Of a stretch of DNA of 37,494 nt, positions 24,465 to 32,449 are shown in pieces. Positions within the stretch are counted from its first letter, which is position 1. Each line of letters starts with the position of its first letter. The notes under the pieces are model-generated. The model was not told where the DNA came from. It saw nothing but the letters and a program-made list of their open reading frames with translations, and ran no database searches. Position numbers and translations under genes: made by a program. The stretch comes from Acidobacteriaceae bacterium (GTDB taxonomy: Bacteria; Acidobacteriota; Terriglobia; Terriglobales; Acidobacteriaceae): NCBI GenBank assembly GCA_003142935.1, contig PLOG01000170.1, positions 41,913 to 79,406 of the forward strand, read 5' to 3'.

Positions 24465-25502
24465 ATGCCAGCCGTTCCATCGCAGTTTGCCCAAGCGGGC
24501 GGTCACGATATCACCACTCCACATAGAGTATTGAGCACTCCAGTAGCGTTCTTCATCTTCCGCCGCCCTGAGTGCACTCGGCAGGTGTTCGATGCGATTC
24601 GTGCGGCTCGTCCAGCAACGCTAATCGTCACTGCCGACGGGTGGAGGAATGAAGAAGAACGTAAGCTTTGCCTCGCGGCTCGTGCAGTCACTGAAGAAAT
24701 TGATTGGGATTGCTCCGTGACGCGGCAATACTCTAACGTCAATCTTGGCTGTGGGCACAGAATGGCGTCTGGACTGAATGCTGTTTTTGACCGCCATGAC
24801 CGTGCGATTATCCTCGAGGACGACTGTCTACCCACCGCAGGCTTCTTCGGATACTGCGCGGAGCTCCTCGAAAGATATTCCACCAACACCAGGATATCCG
24901 CGATTAGTGGAACGAGCGTGTACCCATACCAAAGGGCTCAAGGCCGGAGCTATGCCTTTTCGCGGTACTCATGGATATGGGGATGGGCAACGTGGAGCCG
25001 TGCTTGGCAATCGTACGATTTTCATGTACGGGATTGGCCATCTCTGAGGGATACTAACTGGCTCTATGCAGCATTAAAAGATCGTTCTGCGTGCTTATTC
25101 TGGCGAGGCATTTTGGACCGTGTTTCGCGAGGCGAAATTGACACGTGGGATTATCAATGGACATTTAATTGCCTTAGGCAAGATGGTCTTAGCGTTGTTC
25201 CTTCTGTAAATATGGTGTCGAATATCGGTTTTGGTCCCGATGCAACGCACACAACAGATGGAAAGCACCGGGACGGGTTTCGAAAGTCCCAGGACTATTG
25301 CGGTTCATTGGTTCACCCACTGGAAATTGAGTGGAACGCATCACTCGACGCGCGGGCTTTAAGAAGCACGCTTTATTTCGGATTTGAAGCTCCCTCACCC
25401 CTAGAATTATTGGAGTACAACCTTTTGCAACTGCGTGGAAGAATACCGAAGCCGCTGCGGCGAGTGCTACGCTCGATAAGTCGAGCATTGGCGTTGCATT
25501 AG
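24465..25502 (+). CDS. HlpA-like glycosyltransferase (GT-A fold)
   Basis: This 345-residue protein begins its catalytic part at TPVAFFIFRRPECTRQVFDAIRAARPATLIVTADGWRNEEE, which carries the sugar-nucleotide binding pattern. The likely metal-binding motif is IILEDDCLPTAGFF. Further blocks, SRYSWIWGWATWSRAWQSYD and IDTWDYQWTFNCLRQDGLSVVPSVNMVSNIGFGPDATHT, match proteins usually annotated as hemolytic protein HlpA-like or glycosyltransferase family 2. AAAGG stands six bases before the ATG. It forms a compact unit with wzt and the methyltransferase. Its codon use is less GC-biased than wzm and galE. Donor and acceptor cannot be told. Confidence 0.85.
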   Translation: MPAVPSQFAQAGGHDITTPHRVLSTPVAFFIFRRPECTRQVFDAIRAARPATLIVTADGWRNEEERKLCLAARAVTEEIDWDCSVTRQYSNVNLGCGHRMASGLNAVFDRHDRAIILEDDCLPTAGFFGYCAELLERYSTNTRISAISGTSVYPYQRAQGRSYAFSRYSWIWGWATWSRAWQSYDFHVRDWPSLRDTNWLYAALKDRSACLFWRGILDRVSRGEIDTWDYQWTFNCLRQDGLSVVPSVNMVSNIGFGPDATHTTDGKHRDGFRKSQDYCGSLVHPLEIEWNASLDARALRSTLYFGFEAPSPLELLEYNLLQLRGRIPKPLRRVLRSISRALALH

Positions 25503-25527
25503 ATTTGCAGGATCTTTTCAGTTGTAA

Positions 25528-25740
25528 TTCGGCGCCTCGTGCAGTTACTTCAGTCAGGATCACACCTTGACTTACTCGCCTTTTTTCGCCGCGGGGATTC
25601 GCTGGGCGCTGACGGATGTGGACCGGCGCGCAAGACTCAGTCGTCAATCGCGTATCGCCGCAGTCGCAAAGTTCGCGTGCTCCTTAGTCGCCGAACAGTA
25701 TCTGCATCTGTACGAGAAGGTTGCATCTTTGAGTGTCTGA
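25528..25740 (+). pseudogene. Remnant of a GT4 glycosyltransferase C-terminus
   Basis: Between the HlpA-like gene and galE, a 70-codon open stretch with no start codon encodes a typical GT4 C-terminal end. The key run is AAGIRWALTDVDRRARLSRQ followed by RIAAVAKFACSLVAEQYLHLYEKVASL and TGA. It matches the family ending in which an 'IxxLLxDxxxRxxLGxxAR' helix leads to 'FxWxxxAxxYLxxY'. A TAA at 25525-25527 cuts the frame upstream, and no nucleotide-binding or catalytic E-x7-E part is present. It is therefore a decayed or truncated gene. It is unlike the C-termini of the intact GT4 proteins in the window. The rest of the gap (25503-25527 and 25741-25897) shows nothing I can name. Confidence 0.75.
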
Positions 25741-25897
25741 GGCCGCCCTCTTCGATCTCCTGCCCTCAGCTTTTCGAATTTGCGCGGGCGCTGTCTCAAG
25801 GCGTTGCTGGCGTTTTTCTTTATGAAATCAAGTTGCAGCGCACGGGAGAAAGGCTTTGGCCTAAGGCCTCCCGATGCGACTGCGTGAGGGGGCTGTC

Positions 25898-26902
25898 TTG
25901 CGAATCTTAGTTGCCGGCGGGGCCGGATATATCGGAAGCCATACATGCAAAGCACTGGCGCGCGCGGGATATACTCCGGTCGTCGTCGATGACCTCACAA
26001 CGGGCAACGAATGGGCGGTGCGCTGGGGAGCGCTGGTGCGGGGAAACATCGGTGATCGCGATCTGATGGTGCGGGTGCTGCGCACCGAAAAAATTGACGC
26101 CGTCATCCATTTTGCCGCCAGTGCCTATGTCGGCGAATCGATGGCGCAGCCACAAAACTACTTCCGGAACAACGTCGTCAATAGCCTGAGTCTTCTGGAT
26201 TCCATGCTAGAGGCGGACGTCAAGAATCTGGTCTTTTCATCCACTTGTGCAACATATGGCGATCCACAGCATCTCCCGCTCGAGGAGTCTCATCCTCAGT
26301 GCCCCACGAATCCCTACGGCGAATCGAAGCTCTTTATCGAAAAAGCGATGCGCTGGTATGGAGAGGCATACGGTCTTCGCTGGGTCGCTCTGCGATACTT
26401 CAATGCAGCCGGCGCCGATGTAGAAACCGAAATCGGCGAGTCGCACGATCCCGAGCCGCACATCATTCCGTTGGTGATGCAGGCGGCCAGAGGCGAGCGC
26501 CCGGAGGTGCAGATTTTTGGAACGGATTACGCAACGCCGGACGGCACAGCAATCCGCGATTACATCCATGTTGAGGATTTGGCCCAGGCGCACATTCTAG
26601 CAATCCAGCATTTGGCCAACGGCGCAGAGAGTGGGGCATTCAACCTTGGTACCGGCCGCGGATACAGCGTACGCGAGATCATTGCGGCGGTCGAAAAGCA
26701 CTCTGGCAAGAAGGTACCCTCGCGTGACAAGGCTCGGCGCCCCGGCGACCCCCGCCTCCTGGTTGCGGGCGCTGAACGTGCGCATCAAATCCTGGGCTGG
26801 AAACCCGTACACGACCTCGACTCGATTATTTCAACGGCCTGGGCGTGGGAAGGCCGCAAACTGAAACACTCCCCGTCGATTCCCAAAGGGGAGGAACAGT
26901 GA
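25898..26902 (+). CDS. galE: UDP-glucose 4-epimerase
   Basis: This SDR-family enzyme interconverts UDP-glucose and UDP-galactose (or the N-acetyl forms) with bound NAD. It has the Rossmann motif GGAGYIGSH (7-15), DDLTTGN after strand 2, HFAASAYVGES, the Ser/Thr of FSSTCATYG (113-121), the catalytic pair YGESK (Tyr140, Lys144), and later blocks LRYFNAAGAD, IRDYIHVEDLA and FNLGTGRGYSVREII. I chose the TTG at 25898: GAGGGGG stands five bases before it and it gives the usual GalE beginning MRILVAGGAGYIG (334 residues). An ATG at 25874 would add eight residues. It supplies galactose-type donors to the surrounding glycosyltransferases. Its codons are GC-rich, unlike the preceding genes. Confidence 0.93.
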   Translation: MRILVAGGAGYIGSHTCKALARAGYTPVVVDDLTTGNEWAVRWGALVRGNIGDRDLMVRVLRTEKIDAVIHFAASAYVGESMAQPQNYFRNNVVNSLSLLDSMLEADVKNLVFSSTCATYGDPQHLPLEESHPQCPTNPYGESKLFIEKAMRWYGEAYGLRWVALRYFNAAGADVETEIGESHDPEPHIIPLVMQAARGERPEVQIFGTDYATPDGTAIRDYIHVEDLAQAHILAIQHLANGAESGAFNLGTGRGYSVREIIAAVEKHSGKKVPSRDKARRPGDPRLLVAGAERAHQILGWKPVHDLDSIISTAWAWEGRKLKHSPSIPKGEEQ

Positions 26903-26996
26903 TGCATCTCGCTGGCGATGCGAATCCGGATACCACCATCAGCGGTCTTATGTCTAGTGGCAGCCCTGCAATGCTTCGGGCAGCACAGCTCAGTTG

Positions 26997-28022
26997 ATGA
27001 ACTCGACACAATCAGATTCGGCTCAAGGCGTAACGGAACAAACGCCCGAATTGCGCACAGCGCCTGCTCGCCTTCGCTATCTCAAGAGCAAGGAGCCCCC
27101 GCGCCCCTCAACGTATCCGATATTCTCCATAGAACGCGCCTGCGAGCGCGCCGGCATCGAAGCTTTACCCGACTCAATGAGCATTCCCGATAGCTTCGCT
27201 GCAAATTTCGTCTACAAATTTCGCTGGATGTGGAATTTTCGCCGGTCTTCCGCGGGGCCTGTGTTCGTGAGTTACATGTCCTTCCTGGAGAAGAAGACCT
27301 TTCCGTTTTCCTACTGGACCGAAATCATTCCTTACAGCTTCGATTGCTGGCCCATGTACTACGATTGGTGGGCCTCATTTTACAAACGGGAGCGGGTGCG
27401 CATTGCCTTTATCTCAGCGCGCCAGTCCGCTGAGTACTTTTCCCGCGCGTTTCCTAAAATGACGGCGGTGTGGCTCCCGGAAGCTACCGATCCCAGCGAG
27501 TATTGCCCTTTGAAATCGTGGCTGGAACGGGATATCGACGTGCTGGAGATGGGCCGGAGACATGAACCCTACCACTACCGGATCGCTGAAAAACTTGCGC
27601 AGGCAAATCGAGTCCACCTTTACGAGCGGGGCGAGTCGAAATCCATCTTTCCCGGAAGAGCCGAACTGGTTGACGGCCTGGCGCGCACAAAGATATTGAT
27701 TTGCTTTCCGCGCTCCCTGACCCATCCCGAGGAAGCAGGGGGCGTAGAGACAGTAACACACAGGTACTTTCAGGCGATGGCCTCAAAGTGCCTGATCGTA
27801 GGGCATGGGCCTAAGGAGTTGAAAGACCTGTTTGGCTACAACCCCGTGATCGAAGTACAGACAGGGCAGGAATTTGAACAGATCGAATGGGTGCTCAACA
27901 ATCTCAACTCATTAACCGAGTTGGTTGAACGCAATTACTCGCGGTTACTGGAAGTTGGCACCTGGAATAGCCGCGTTGAGACAATTCTTGAAATCGTGCA
28001 GGCACACCCTGCCTTTCATTGA
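26997..28022 (+). CDS. Glycosyltransferase with GT-B C-terminal domain
   Basis: This 341-residue protein starts at an ATG one codon after a TTG. The N-terminal half (KFRWMWNFRRSSAGPVFVSYMSFLEKKTFPFSYWTEIIPYSFDCWP) has no named motif that I recognise. The C-terminal half contains RDIDVLEMGRRHEPYHYRIAEKL, ARTKILICFPRSLTHPEEAGGVETVTHRYFQAMASKCLIVGHGPKEL and LVERNYSRLLEVGTWNSRVETIL. This is the pattern of glycosyl transferases group 1 (Glyco_trans_1_2 type), in which the Glu of GGVET and nearby residues hold the nucleotide sugar. It follows galE by about 95 bp. No clear ribosome binding site is seen, so a start further in is possible. Confidence 0.75.
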   Translation: MNSTQSDSAQGVTEQTPELRTAPARLRYLKSKEPPRPSTYPIFSIERACERAGIEALPDSMSIPDSFAANFVYKFRWMWNFRRSSAGPVFVSYMSFLEKKTFPFSYWTEIIPYSFDCWPMYYDWWASFYKRERVRIAFISARQSAEYFSRAFPKMTAVWLPEATDPSEYCPLKSWLERDIDVLEMGRRHEPYHYRIAEKLAQANRVHLYERGESKSIFPGRAELVDGLARTKILICFPRSLTHPEEAGGVETVTHRYFQAMASKCLIVGHGPKELKDLFGYNPVIEVQTGQEFEQIEWVLNNLNSLTELVERNYSRLLEVGTWNSRVETILEIVQAHPAFH

Positions 28023-28119
28023 TGGACAGCGGGGTCCTGCTTCCGCTGCACGCTCTTGAGTAACTACCGAAGGATTCAAGAGTCCGGCTTCTGGTGTTGA
28101 TTCTGGATTAGAAAGACTC

Positions 28120-29001
28120 ATGACCAACACACCTGCTTTCCAGCGCCTCATTCGTCTTCCTCGCCGGATCGTTCGCGAATCCCTGATGGTTGTGCACGTC
28201 ATTCGGTTCTTTCTGATCAACAGGCTGACGCGGCGGCCCGTGACAGAGCAGGGAGGCCCTGTCGTCTCGATGACTACATACGGGGCGAGGAGCCAGTCAG
28301 CCTACCTTGCAATTGAATCAATCGCAGGGGGCATTGTTAGACCATCGAGACTAATTCTTTGGATTGACGATGAGGCATTATTCCGGAATCTTCCGGCAAC
28401 AATCCGCCGGCTTCAAAAACGGGGCCTTGAAGTCAAACAAAGCAGAAACTATGGATCACACACAAAGTATTATCCCCACATAGAGTCGGAAGACGTTTTT
28501 ATGGAACCGTTGGTAACTGCCGACGATGACGTTCTCTATCCGCGGTATTGGTTGAAAAAGCTTATCGACGCGAACCGGGAATACCCTGACAATGTGAACT
28601 GCTATTGGGCTTTTGTTATGAAGACAGATAACACTGGAATCGGGAGATACGCAACCTTTAAGGTGTGCAGTTCTACACTCCCTAGTGTGCGTAACATCGC
28701 TCTTGGCGTTATGGGCGTAATTTATCCGCCTTCGTTCTTGGCGGTCTTGAAGCGAGCCGGCACTGCTTTTAAGGACTGCTGTCCGCAGGGGGACGACTTA
28801 TGGCTTCATGTGCAGGCACTTCGCGCGGGCTGCAAGGTGAGGCAGATTCTTCCCAGGTTGCCTTATTTTTCGTTTCAAGCAGTGCCAGGGAGCCAGCAAT
28901 CGGCTCTCTCCTATGAGAACGTAACTTACGGGGATGGAAACGACCGTCAAGTGAGAGCCACTTACACTGAAGCGGATGTCAGGCTGCTTCAATCCGATTA
29001 G
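28120..29001 (+). CDS. Putative GT-A type glycosyltransferase
   Basis: This 293-residue protein has VVSMTTYGARSQSAYLAIESIAGGIVRPSRLILWIDDE at about residues 48-85, which resembles the first nucleotide-binding strands of GT-A enzymes, then FMEPLVTADDDVLYPRYWLKKL with a DDD triad likely to bind metal and nucleotide sugar. QGDDLWLHVQALRAGCKV may contain the catalytic base region. The pattern fits small capsular or O-antigen glycosyltransferases that are often annotated as hypothetical. Base composition is lower in GC than galE. Spacing to the genes on both sides is about 100 bp. Donor and linkage are unknown. Confidence 0.7.
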   Translation: MTNTPAFQRLIRLPRRIVRESLMVVHVIRFFLINRLTRRPVTEQGGPVVSMTTYGARSQSAYLAIESIAGGIVRPSRLILWIDDEALFRNLPATIRRLQKRGLEVKQSRNYGSHTKYYPHIESEDVFMEPLVTADDDVLYPRYWLKKLIDANREYPDNVNCYWAFVMKTDNTGIGRYATFKVCSSTLPSVRNIALGVMGVIYPPSFLAVLKRAGTAFKDCCPQGDDLWLHVQALRAGCKVRQILPRLPYFSFQAVPGSQQSALSYENVTYGDGNDRQVRATYTEADVRLLQSD

Positions 29002-29103
29002 GCCGCCACGACCAACAGCAGCCAACCCCAAGTTTGCCAATGGATCATTCTCTCTGTGCGAGAGACTTCCCTTTCCTTCATAAATGTTGCATAGGGCTCC
29101 GTC

Positions 29104-31542
29104 ATGCCAAGTCAATCCCGCGGTCAAGATCGTCAAACTCGATTGAAACGCCGTCAAAAGGTCGTCATCGGTCATCCGCTCATTGGCCGTGGTGGATCGG
29201 AAGCGCGCGTCATGTGGCTGATCGAGGCGTTGAAGCAGGACTTCGATGTAACGGTTATGACCACGGGAGGTTGGGATCTACCGGCACTGAACAGCTATTA
29301 CGGAACGCAGGTGGGGCCAGACGAGGTCAAGGTTCGCATTGCACCAGTTCCGTTTCTACTGCACAGCCTGAATGTGGCTGCTCTACGGGGCGCCTGTTTC
29401 CAGCGCTTTGCGCGTCGAATCGCGAGAGAATACGACATTCGAATCAGTGCATACAACACTACCGACTGGGGCCTGCCTGCGCTTCATTTCATCGCAGATT
29501 TCAGTTGGCATCGGGAGATACGCGAACAGTTCCATCCGCCCTCGCCGGGCTTCATCTATCGGGATACCATGGCACGCCGGGCGTACCTGAAAATTGCAGC
29601 AGCTTATGGAAGGGCTTCGGGCCGGGATGTGCTTCGCGACGATCTGGTGATTGCCAATTCCCACTGGACCGCCAAAGTCGTGAGGCAGTATTGCGGTGTG
29701 GACTGCAATGCAGTCGTGTACCCTCCCGTTTCGGCAGAATTTCCCGATGTTCCATGGAACGATAAGGGGCAGGCGTTTGTCATGATCGGACGGATTGCGC
29801 CTGAGAAACAGGTCGAGCGGGCGATCGAGATTCTGGAGGGCGTACGGAATCGAGGGCACGCAGTTCAGCTTCACCTTTGCGGATCAATCAAGAACGATCC
29901 CTACGGACGACACATCGCAAAGCTCTGTCGCGAGCGTTCGAACTGGATCATTTTGGAAGGGCAAGTGTCTGGTGCAAAGAAAGCCCAGATACTTTCTCAT
30001 TCCAGGTTTGGGATCCAGACCTCTGGCGCGGAGGGCTTTGGAATCTCGGTTGCAGAAATGGTTAAGGCCGGCGCAATTGTGTTTACTTCGGACGTCGGGG
30101 GACAAAACGAGGTCATTGACAACCCCGATCTCCTCTTCTCAGGCGTGAATGACGCCGTGGACAAAGTCTGCGCCGCGCTGTCCAATTCTGAAAAGCAACG
30201 TGCTTTGCGCGCTCATCTGGCGCTCCGTTCTGGGATGTTCAGCGCTGGAAGGTTCATGCTAGCGGCGCAGGCGCACGTGAAGAAAGCATCATTTGACCTG
30301 CAATCTGTTCAAAGACCAGTAAGTCGTCGGAAGGTAGTCATTGGCCATCCAAAACTGGGGCATGGCGGCTCGGAATCTACGATGATGTGGCTGATCGAGG
30401 CGTTGAAGTGCGACTTCGATGTGACGGTCATGACGACAGGCGGTTGGGATTTGCCTGCTCTCAACCTCTACTACGGCACACAAATCAGCGAAGACGAGGT
30501 CGAGGTCCGCATTGCGCCCGTCCCGCGTCTAATGCGTGGCATGAGTGCGGCTGCCTTGCGAGGAGCTTGTTACCAAAGCTTCGCGCGGCAAATCGCAGTA
30601 GAATATGACGTCCGAGTCAGCGCGTACAATACGACGGATTGGGGCCTGCCCGCAGTTCACTTTATCGCGGACTTCAGTTGGAATCCGGAGCTTCGCGAGC
30701 GATTCGATCCTCCATCGCCAGGCTTCATCTATCGAGAGTCGCTGCTCCGCTGGGCCTATCTGAAAATCGCGGCAGCCTATGGAAGACCTTCCGGCCGAAA
30801 TGTTCTTCGGGACGATGTGCTTATAGCCAATTCCCGGTGGAGCGCTGAGGTCATGAAGCTGCACTGTGGTGTCGAATGCGCCGAGGTCGTATACCCACCT
30901 GTCGGAATTGAATTTTCCATTGTCCCCTGGGAGGTTAAAGAGCAGTCGTTTGTGATGATCGGGCGAATTGCCCCGGAAAAGCGGATTGAAAGGGCAATCG
31001 AGATACTTGAGAGGGTGCGACAACGCGGACACTCGCTCCGGCTTCACCTCTGCGGACAGATCGAAAGCGATGTTTATGGGCAGCAGATTGCGCGTCTATG
31101 CCGGGAGCGCGCAGATTGGGTTTTTCATGAGGGAATGGTAACCGGCGCAAGAAAGGCCGAGATTCTTGCCAACTGCCGATTCGGAATCCAGACTCGAGCT
31201 GCAGAACCCTTCGGCATCTCGGTGGCGGAAATGGTGAAAGCTGGCGCTATCGTGTTTGCTCCGAATGAAGGAGGGCAGGCGGAAATACTCGGACATCCGG
31301 ACCTGCTGTTTTCAAATCTCGAAGACGCCGTTGAAAAGATCGTGTCAGTTCTGGAAGATCAATCGCTGCAATCTTCGGTAAGGGCACACTTGAGGGACCA
31401 GTCCGAACAATTCCATGCGCAGAATTTTGTGCGCGAAGTGCGAGCCTTGACTGCCGGCTTACTGTCCCACTTCAAACAAGCTGGTCTGGTTCCGGAAGTT
31501 GGAATTGATGTTGCAAAGAGTTTCTCTGATTGTCGCGACTAA
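29104..31542 (+). CDS. Tandem double GT4 glycosyltransferase (two homologous modules in one chain)
   Basis: This 812-residue protein consists of two GT4 (GT-B fold) modules of about 391 residues each. Module 1 starts at KVVIGHPLIGRGGSE (Lys19), module 2 at KVVIGHPKLGHGGSE (Lys410). They align without gaps over most of their length and look about two-thirds identical by eye; stretches such as DFDVTVMTTGGWDLPALN and VMIGRIAPEK are shared. Both keep the R-x4-K motif (GRIAPEK) and the E-x7-E motif (EGFGISVAE in module 1, EPFGISVAE in module 2), so both may be active. The usual GT4 length is 350-420 residues, so the doubling is clear. A two-site enzyme adding two similar sugars in succession is plausible but inferred. 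AGGG stands about eight bases before the ATG. The end overlaps the next gene by 35 bp. Confidence 0.9.
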   Translation: MPSQSRGQDRQTRLKRRQKVVIGHPLIGRGGSEARVMWLIEALKQDFDVTVMTTGGWDLPALNSYYGTQVGPDEVKVRIAPVPFLLHSLNVAALRGACFQRFARRIAREYDIRISAYNTTDWGLPALHFIADFSWHREIREQFHPPSPGFIYRDTMARRAYLKIAAAYGRASGRDVLRDDLVIANSHWTAKVVRQYCGVDCNAVVYPPVSAEFPDVPWNDKGQAFVMIGRIAPEKQVERAIEILEGVRNRGHAVQLHLCGSIKNDPYGRHIAKLCRERSNWIILEGQVSGAKKAQILSHSRFGIQTSGAEGFGISVAEMVKAGAIVFTSDVGGQNEVIDNPDLLFSGVNDAVDKVCAALSNSEKQRALRAHLALRSGMFSAGRFMLAAQAHVKKASFDLQSVQRPVSRRKVVIGHPKLGHGGSESTMMWLIEALKCDFDVTVMTTGGWDLPALNLYYGTQISEDEVEVRIAPVPRLMRGMSAAALRGACYQSFARQIAVEYDVRVSAYNTTDWGLPAVHFIADFSWNPELRERFDPPSPGFIYRESLLRWAYLKIAAAYGRPSGRNVLRDDVLIANSRWSAEVMKLHCGVECAEVVYPPVGIEFSIVPWEVKEQSFVMIGRIAPEKRIERAIEILERVRQRGHSLRLHLCGQIESDVYGQQIARLCRERADWVFHEGMVTGARKAEILANCRFGIQTRAAEPFGISVAEMVKAGAIVFAPNEGGQAEILGHPDLLFSNLEDAVEKIVSVLEDQSLQSSVRAHLRDQSEQFHAQNFVREVRALTAGLLSHFKQAGLVPEVGIDVAKSFSDCRD
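29158..31473 (+). repeat. Intragenic tandem duplication, period 1173 bp
   Basis: The two modules of the double GT4 gene begin at 29158 and 30331, an exact offset of 1173 bp (391 codons). The resemblance is visible in the DNA as well, for example ATGTGGCTGATCGAGGCGTT near 29213 and again near 30386. It is weakest at the ends of the modules. An in-frame tandem duplication, with no separate linker, explains the structure best. Confidence 0.85.
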
Positions 31543-32437
31543 AGACAGGCCGAACGATTTGCGGAGGTTGCTCGAAAGCCTGCGCCGCCAGACTGTCGGA
31601 CCCGACGAGATATTGGTCGTCGATGCCAGCCACCAGCCGGTCGAACCGATCTTAGCCGAGTTCCCTGAGCTCAAGATGCGCTATTTGCGGCGTTGGCCGC
31701 CGTCGGCAGCCGCACAGCGTAACATAGGTATCCAGGCCTGCGACGCTGCTGCGACATTAATTGGATTTGCAGATGACGACACCACGTTCGAGTCACAGGC
31801 CTTTGAAAACATGCTCGCCTTTTGGAGCGATGCTGCGCCTGACTTACTAGGCGCTGCCTTCAATATTCGCAATTATCCTCCGCGGCGCAATGGGTTTCTA
31901 AAATACAGCTCCCTCACAGAGCGTCTTGGCCTGTACTCCCCGCGGCCTGGCAGTGTTTCTCCCAGCGGCTGGCAGACGATTATCGGCGAATTGCCTGAGA
32001 CGCAATTCGTCGATTGGGTTCCATCGACAGCTGTCCTATTCCGCCGCGAAGTATTCGACCACAATGTCTTCGATGAGTTCTTTGATGATTACAGTTACCT
32101 GGAGGACCTCGATTTTGGCTACACCCTAAGTCGAGTTGGACGATTGGCCGTCGTTGCGAACGCCGGCTTCTCCCATTTTCCTTCCACATCGGGCCGCGTG
32201 TCTGCTCGGGCGTTTGGAAGGTACGAAGTCCGCAACCGTCTGTATTTCGTACGCAAACACTGTCTCTCGATTAGCCGGTGTTACCTCGGCCTCACCATAC
32301 GCCTGGCCATGTCGATCGGCAGCGGCCTGGCGTCCTTGAACGCGGGTTTGCTACTCCGAGCCCTTGGCAATATCGAAGAGCTGATGAGACAGAGCGTGAC
32401 CCCGTTGACCACAACTCCACTCATGCCCAAGCGGTAA
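31508..32437 (+). CDS. Family 2 glycosyltransferase
   Basis: From ATG 31508 this is 309 residues; a TTG three codons earlier also opens the frame. The GT-A N-terminus is clear: RVSLIVATKDRPNDLRRLLESLRRQTVGPDEILVVDAS, then AAAQRNIGIQACDAAATLIGFADDDTTF with the DDD metal site at about residues 84-90. DWVPSTAVLFRREVFDHNVFDEFFDDYSYLEDLDFGYTLSRVG provides the acceptor-side acidic residues. Hydrophobic or amphipathic stretches near the C-terminus (CYLGLTIRLAMSIGSGLASLNAGLLL) suggest membrane association. The start lies 35 bp inside the double GT4 gene, so the two are likely translated together. Confidence 0.87.
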   Translation: MLQRVSLIVATKDRPNDLRRLLESLRRQTVGPDEILVVDASHQPVEPILAEFPELKMRYLRRWPPSAAAQRNIGIQACDAAATLIGFADDDTTFESQAFENMLAFWSDAAPDLLGAAFNIRNYPPRRNGFLKYSSLTERLGLYSPRPGSVSPSGWQTIIGELPETQFVDWVPSTAVLFRREVFDHNVFDEFFDDYSYLEDLDFGYTLSRVGRLAVVANAGFSHFPSTSGRVSARAFGRYEVRNRLYFVRKHCLSISRCYLGLTIRLAMSIGSGLASLNAGLLLRALGNIEELMRQSVTPLTTTPLMPKR

Positions 32438-32449
32438 GATCGCAATCCC

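Noticed and set aside
25539..25910. 123-codon plus-strand frame between the HlpA-like gene and galE
   Set aside because: It overlaps the GT4 remnant in another frame and has no recognisable domain.
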